Assembly: GCA_020047775.1 (NCBI GenBank)
Contig: JAIFNK010000043.1
Coordinates: 1 to 21,614 of the forward strand
Source: Akkermansia sp.
GTDB taxonomy: Bacteria; Verrucomicrobiota; Verrucomicrobiia; Verrucomicrobiales; Akkermansiaceae
Length of the DNA: 21,614 bases
Direction: 5' to 3'
Positions 18,017 through 21,614 of the stretch are shown piece after piece. The notes beneath the pieces were generated by a model. It was given only the letters and a program-made list of their open reading frames with translations. It had not been told where the DNA came from and did not search any database. The position numbers and the translations under genes are program-made. How positions within the stretch are numbered: the stretch's first letter is position 1; every line of letters starts with the position of its first letter.

Positions 18017-18943
18017 TCACGGTTTCGGTTTCTTGCTTCCGCGCCGCAACCGCTCGGTGATGGCTAGAATCGCCGGATGGCTGAAACGCCGCTCGGCCGT
18101 GATGGCGTAAAACTGTGTTTCCACCTCCTTCGTCCGGCCGATCGGCACGAAGCCATATCTCTCGACCGCTTCGGAGGCAACCACCGTGGGCACCGCGATG
18201 AATGCGTGGCCGCTGGTCGCCACGATTTTCGTCAGGGCCGCGTCTTCGAACTCGGCCACCACGCGTGGTTCCACGCCGGTGCTGCGGAACCATTTTTCCA
18301 AGTCGCGCCGGAGGCTGCAATTCTGGGTCGGCAGCAGCGCCGGAGCGCCATCGAGATTCCGCGGGAAGCGGCCCTTGAGTTTTTTCGCCAGCCCGGGCAT
18401 CGCGCAAAACGTGATTTCGGACGAGCCTAGCAGATGATTGAAAACCTTGCCGGCGATCCCCGGCGAGGCGGGCTCGTCGGACAGCACCACGTCGAGGCGG
18501 TGGGTGTTGAGCTGGGAGACAAGGTCCGCCAGTTTCCCCTCGTGGCAGGTGAGCTGGACCGGCGGCTTGTGCTCCAGCACGGGGCGCAGGATGTCGTAGC
18601 TCATGAGCTTCGGGAACGAGTCCACGATGCCGACGTGCAGGCGCAGCGAGCGGGAGCCCGGTGCCTGCTTGGTGGCGCGCAGGATCTCGCTGCCCAGCGT
18701 GAAAATTTCCTCGGCGTAGCCATGGATCAACTGGCCAAACTCGGTCAGCACCAGCGACCGCCCGCTGGGACGGAACAGCGCCTCGCCCAGGCTCGCTTCC
18801 AACAGTTTGATCTGCGTGCACATCGAGGGCTGCGAGATTTTCAGTTTCTCGGACGCCCGGCGCAGACTGCCCTCCGTGGCGACGGTCCAGAAATAGCGCA
18901 GATGGTGGTAATTGAGAAATTCGGCTCCGGATAACGTTTCCAT
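18017..18943 (-). CDS. LysR-family transcriptional regulator, NhaR-like
   Basis: The 308-residue protein has an N-terminal winged helix-turn-helix (LNYHHLRYFWTVATEGSLRR at residues 10-29, then SQPSMCTQIKLLE and LTEFGQL). A periplasmic-binding-protein-like effector domain follows. The opening YHHLRYFW, the HRLDVVLSDEP block and the FEDAALTKIVATSG block resemble NhaR, which activates the Na+/H+ antiporter gene nhaA in E. coli. No antiporter gene is present, so the target may be the divergent HPF-like gene or the acyl-CoA synthetase downstream. The ATG (18941-18943) sits against the -35 of the divergent promoter, which would let the regulator control its own expression and that of HPF. Confidence 0.9.
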   Translation of the reverse strand: METLSGAEFLNYHHLRYFWTVATEGSLRRASEKLKISQPSMCTQIKLLEASLGEALFRPSGRSLVLTEFGQLIHGYAEEIFTLGSEILRATKQAPGSRSLRLHVGIVDSFPKLMSYDILRPVLEHKPPVQLTCHEGKLADLVSQLNTHRLDVVLSDEPASPGIAGKVFNHLLGSSEITFCAMPGLAKKLKGRFPRNLDGAPALLPTQNCSLRRDLEKWFRSTGVEPRVVAEFEDAALTKIVATSGHAFIAVPTVVASEAVERYGFVPIGRTKEVETQFYAITAERRFSHPAILAITERLRRGSKKPKP

Positions 18944-18946
18944 TTT

Positions 18947-18977
18947 TTGAAATGTTTAGTGTGAGTTTTCGTATTAT
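18947..18977 (+). promoter_or_regulatory. Putative promoter of the HPF-like gene
   Basis: TTGAAA (18947-18952) and TATTAT (18972-18977) match the sigma-70 -35 and -10 hexamers at five of six positions each, with a slightly long 19-bp spacer. The predicted transcript would have a leader of about 45 bases before the ATG at 19030. Confidence 0.5.
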
Positions 18978-18982
18978 GCAAA
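18966..18982. promoter_or_regulatory. Putative LysR-type operator (T-N11-A)
   Basis: TTTTCGTATTATGCAAA is an imperfect inverted repeat (six of eight pairs) containing a T-N11-A core (T18968 and A18980). It lies in the 86-bp divergent gap and overlaps the presumed -10 of the HPF promoter. A regulator bound there could repress HPF; an activator site would normally sit further upstream. Confidence 0.4.
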
Positions 18983-19029
18983 TTCTTTCGTGGCACCCAT
19001 GGTTTGCCCGTCAACCAACCCCACTCACC

Positions 19030-19383
19030 ATGAAACTGACCCTGACCCACCGCAACCACGCTCCGTCCATCTCCATCGTCGAGATGATCCAAAACGAACT
19101 GAAATCCCTGCAGCCCGACCTTCAGATCGATGAGGCGCGCGTCCGTCTGGAGCGCAGCCTCACCGACAGCCCGCCGTTCAGCGTGGCCTTCCATCTCGTC
19201 ACGCCGGGACCGGACGTCATCGTGAAATCCTCGGACCACACGCTGCGCGCCGCCATCCTCAAGGCCTTCGACCGGATCGCCGGTAAAATTGGCCACCGCA
19301 GGGTCAAGCGCTCGCGCCGCCGTGAGAAAGCGCCGGCCATCGAGCTGACGCGCCGCCGCCCTGCCGGTGTCCAGCACGGTTAA
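19030..19383 (+). CDS. HPF/RaiA-family ribosome-associated protein
   Basis: This 117-residue protein begins MKLTLTHRNH and resembles the short hibernation-promoting factor and RaiA group, which bind the 30S decoding region in stationary phase or stress. The alpha/beta start (SISIVEMIQNELKSLQP), the beta strands ending in HLVTPGPDVIVKSSDHTL, the helix RAAILKAFDRIAGKI and the very basic tail (HRRVKRSRRREK) fit that fold. The frame is open further upstream, but those residues show no family similarity and overlap the promoter, so ATG 19030 is preferred. A strong hairpin follows 11 bp after the stop. It is divergent from the LysR gene. Confidence 0.75.
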   Translation: MKLTLTHRNHAPSISIVEMIQNELKSLQPDLQIDEARVRLERSLTDSPPFSVAFHLVTPGPDVIVKSSDHTLRAAILKAFDRIAGKIGHRRVKRSRRREKAPAIELTRRRPAGVQHG

Positions 19384-19394
19384 CCCGGACATCG

Positions 19395-19437
19395 CCTCAC
19401 GAACTCCGGCCCATCGCCATGCCGGTGATTCGTGAGG
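19395..19437 (+). terminator. Long hairpin after the HPF-like gene
   Basis: CCTCACGAA (19395-19403) pairs perfectly with TTCGTGAGG (19429-19437), and inside them CCGGC pairs with GCCGG around CCATCGCCAT. The tail is TCTCCC, without a clear T-run. It is either the terminator of the HPF transcript or a structured 5' element of the terC transcript. Confidence 0.55.
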
Positions 19438-19559
19438 TCTCCCGGAGTAGCCTGCAACCTCTTCCTCCGCCCCGGATCCTTCGCTTCACGCCAAGCACGC
19501 GCAGACGACAACCTGTTCCCCATCGCATCCAAAACGCACCAATCACTCTCTGATACAAT

Positions 19560-20729
19560 ATGACCATTCTCTCACTACTCGCCACCACCGCAGCTACCGC
19601 CGATCCCGCAAGCATGAAAATGTGGGCTTACATCGGCTTCATCGCGCTTGTGATGGTGTTCCTCGCCCTCGATCTCGGTGTCTTCCATCGCGAGGCTCAT
19701 GAAGTCAGCATGAAGGAGTCCATCACCTGGTCCGGCATCTGGCTCACTTGCGGAGTCTCGTTCACTGCGTTCATCTACTATGCCTATCAGTTCCACTGGC
19801 TGGGCCTGGGGTTGGAAACCCCGGTCTATGTGGGAGGCTCGATTGTGCTCGGGGAGGTCACGGGGGCCACGGCGGCAATCCAGTATCTCACCGGATACAT
19901 CGTCGAAAAGTCTCTCGCGATGGATAACATCTTCGTCATTGCGATGATCTTCGGTTACTTCGCGATCCCCACGAAATACCAGCATCGCGTGCTCTTCTGG
20001 GGCATCATCGGCGCACTCATCATGCGCGGAGGGATGATCTTCCTCGGAGGGGAGTTGATCATGCGTTACACATGGATCCTCATTGTCTTCGGTTTCTTCC
20101 TGATTTTCACGGCGGTGAAGATGGCTCTCATCACAAGCCATAGCGACCCGGGAAACAATCCCGTCGTGAGACTCGCAAAGCGCTTCTTCCGCACGGTGAC
20201 TTTCTATGACGGTCAGAAGTTCTTCACCCGCCGCACGGTGGCTCCCACTTACATCAAGGATCCGAAAACAGGCAGTGACATTGCCGCCCCTGCCGAACCG
20301 GGCACTCTCTCCGCACGTTGGGCCATTACTCCGCTTTTCCTCGCGCTGATCATGGTGGAAATCACAGACCTTGTGTTTGCGGTTGATTCCATTCCCGCGA
20401 TCTTCGCGATCACGCCGGATCCCTTCATCGTCTTCACAAGCAACATTTTCGCGATCCTCGGCCTGCGCGCCCTGTATTTCTGCCTGGCCGCCCTGATTGC
20501 TAAATTCCGCTTCCTCAAGCCTGCCCTGATCCTGATTCTCGCCTTCATCGGCATCAAGCTGCTGTTACTCGCCGCGCCGCCGTATTTCAATGATTTCGGC
20601 CTCAGTGCCCATGAATTCAACAGCATCAAGATTGATCCGCTTGTTTCGCTGGTCATCGTGCTCGGCACGCTCGCCGCGGCAACGGTGATGTCCGTCCTGA
20701 TACCTAACAAAGAAGAGAATCCGAGCTAA
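19560..20729 (+). CDS. TerC-family integral membrane protein
   Basis: The 389-residue protein has about nine hydrophobic segments. It carries the TerC/Alx signatures VEKSLAMDN (Glu116, Asp122) and EITDLVFAVDSIPAIFAIT (residues ~267-285), whose acidic residues in membrane helices are thought to bind metal. SNIFAILGLRALYF follows. Members such as Alx and MeeF/MeeY-type proteins export Mn2+ or help metallate exported proteins. A soluble loop lies at ~193-250. The ATG at 19560 has no Shine-Dalgarno sequence; an internal ATG at 19614 (MKMWAYIG) would remove a short Ala/Thr-rich N-terminus. The next gene, 20 bp downstream, encodes a TerB-like protein, so the two probably form an operon. Confidence 0.92.
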   Translation: MTILSLLATTAATADPASMKMWAYIGFIALVMVFLALDLGVFHREAHEVSMKESITWSGIWLTCGVSFTAFIYYAYQFHWLGLGLETPVYVGGSIVLGEVTGATAAIQYLTGYIVEKSLAMDNIFVIAMIFGYFAIPTKYQHRVLFWGIIGALIMRGGMIFLGGELIMRYTWILIVFGFFLIFTAVKMALITSHSDPGNNPVVRLAKRFFRTVTFYDGQKFFTRRTVAPTYIKDPKTGSDIAAPAEPGTLSARWAITPLFLALIMVEITDLVFAVDSIPAIFAITPDPFIVFTSNIFAILGLRALYFCLAALIAKFRFLKPALILILAFIGIKLLLLAAPPYFNDFGLSAHEFNSIKIDPLVSLVIVLGTLAAATVMSVLIPNKEENPS

Positions 20730-20749
20730 TCATCCCTCATCCTGTCACC

Positions 20750-21614
20750 ATGAACCCGATCACCACTCATGACTCACTGCTGGCAATCTGCCTCCATGCC
20801 GCCTACTCGAATGGCGAGCAATCGGATGCCGAGCGCCGGGAAATCGCCCGCTACGCCGAAGAAATGGACGCGGACAACCTGGCGGCTCTCTCGCGCAGGA
20901 TCCTGATGGGGAAACTCTCCATCGAGGAGGCATGCAAGGGTCTCGGCACCAGCCAGGACCGAATGCTTGCTTACGAAATGGCGCGGGCGATTTGCGAAGT
21001 CGGTGGCTCGATTTCCCCCGAGGAAGGAGAGTTTCTCACGGAATTGCGCCGCCGCCTGACCCTTTCGGAAGGCGAGTCAAGTGCCGTGGACGAGGAGGTC
21101 GATTCCGCCGCCCTCGCGCCACTTGGCGCGACGCTGCCGGAGCCGGTCACGACCGACAGCGGCGGCATGATTCTCAAATACGCGATCCTTGCTGGTGCTC
21201 TCGAACTGTTGCCTCAAACTCTGGCCACGGTTGTCATCATTCCCATGCAAATGAAGATGGTCTATCGAATCGGGAAGTCCCACGGGGTGGAGCTTGATCG
21301 TTCCAATATCAAGGACTTCCTCGCCACCGCTGGCATCGGACTCGGTTCTCAAATGGTCGAGGGCTTCGCACGCAAACTGGTGGGCAAGTTCGGCCGCAAA
21401 CTCGGAGGAAAAACCGTCGGCAAGGTGGCTGACCAACTCGCGGGATCGGCCGTGTCTTTCACATCGACCTACGCCATCGGCCACATGGCCCAGGGTTACT
21501 ATGCGGGCGGTCGCAATCTCACGGCCCCGGATCTGAAAAAGCTCATCGGGCCTTTGCAAAGCCAGGCCCGCGAACTTCACACCCGCTACCTGCCGGAAAT
21601 CCAAGAGCGGGCCA
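20750..21614 (+). CDS. TerB-like / DUF697-like protein, 3' partial
   Basis: The frame opens at ATG 20750 and runs off the window with 288 codons and no stop. Residues ~8-105 resemble the all-helical TerB/DjlA-N domain (LLAICLHAAYSNGEQSDAERREIARYAEEM, then EMARAICEVGGSISPEEGEFLTELRRRL), with paired acidic motifs that could bind metal. An acidic linker (108-135) follows. Residues ~139-260 resemble DUF697: a hydrophobic ILAGALELLPQTLATVVI segment and the characteristic QMKMVYRIGKSHG, then glycine-rich helices. It is probably membrane-associated. It lies 20 bp after the TerC-family gene, suggesting a joint role in metal or envelope stress. Domain assignments were made by eye. Confidence 0.7.
   Translation, partial: MNPITTHDSLLAICLHAAYSNGEQSDAERREIARYAEEMDADNLAALSRRILMGKLSIEEACKGLGTSQDRMLAYEMARAICEVGGSISPEEGEFLTELRRRLTLSEGESSAVDEEVDSAALAPLGATLPEPVTTDSGGMILKYAILAGALELLPQTLATVVIIPMQMKMVYRIGKSHGVELDRSNIKDFLATAGIGLGSQMVEGFARKLVGKFGRKLGGKTVGKVADQLAGSAVSFTSTYAIGHMAQGYYAGGRNLTAPDLKKLIGPLQSQARELHTRYLPEIQERA

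Noticed and set aside
17853..18821. 322-residue minus-strand frame overlapping the LysR gene
   Set aside because: Arg/Gly/Pro-rich alternative-frame translation of the regulator gene.
18952..19029. N-terminal extension of the HPF-like protein
   Set aside because: The added residues do not resemble the family and cover the promoter and operator region; ATG 19030 fits the family start.
19554..19559. TACAAT preceded by TGA as an extended -10 immediately before the terC ATG
   Set aside because: No -35 at a proper distance, and it would place transcription start inside the gene unless the ATG at 19614 is the true start; kept only as a remark.

Overview
This GC-rich window most likely comes from a member of the Verrucomicrobiota, of the Luteolibacter/Verrucomicrobiaceae kind. 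That placement is inference from gene content and protein style: a secreted DUF1080 protein, a methylmalonyl-CoA mutase operon with a CoA-transferase, an NhaR-like LysR regulator, start codons without Shine-Dalgarno sequences, and many short intergenic hairpin repeats. No rRNA, tRNA, CRISPR array or phage gene was seen.

Layout. (1) 2-5834, plus strand: the 3' part of a succinyl-CoA:acetate-type CoA-transferase, then the small and large subunits of methylmalonyl-CoA mutase (mutA, mutB). Together they interconvert succinate, succinyl-CoA and methylmalonyl-CoA for propionate metabolism. The two gaps hold near-identical hairpins, and the second also holds a heptamer tandem repeat. (2) 5945-6829, minus: an exported nuclease-like protein joining an SNase domain to a ComEA-like helix-hairpin-helix. 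(3) 7111-10305, plus: carB, with a strong terminator hairpin. (4) 10356-12057: an accessory patch with one small possible gene, a REP-associated tyrosine transposase (RAYT) broken by a single frameshift, and four copies of a composite palindromic repeat, two on each side of the RAYT. (5) 12058-14389, minus: manC, ruvX and truA. ruvX has no canonical start codon in the frame that encodes its catalytic N-terminus. (6) 14506-16328: an exported DUF1080 protein, converging on a small lipoprotein, then two tandem paralogous glycine-zipper lipoproteins. (7) 16400-18943, minus: an AMP-dependent acyl-CoA synthetase-like enzyme with a clear intrinsic terminator, and an NhaR-like LysR regulator. (8) 19030-21614, plus: an HPF/RaiA-like ribosome hibernation protein divergent from the regulator, a TerC-family membrane protein, and 20 bp later the start of a TerB-like/DUF697-like protein cut by the window end.

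Most genes are conserved housekeeping or metabolic genes. The parts that deserve a second look are the RAYT/REP patch, the ruvX start problem, the tandem lipoproteins, the regulator/HPF intergenic region, the TerC plus TerB-DUF697 pair, and the uniform lack of Shine-Dalgarno sequences combined with a CC(A/C)CCATG-like start context. All motif calls were made by eye; no database search was run.
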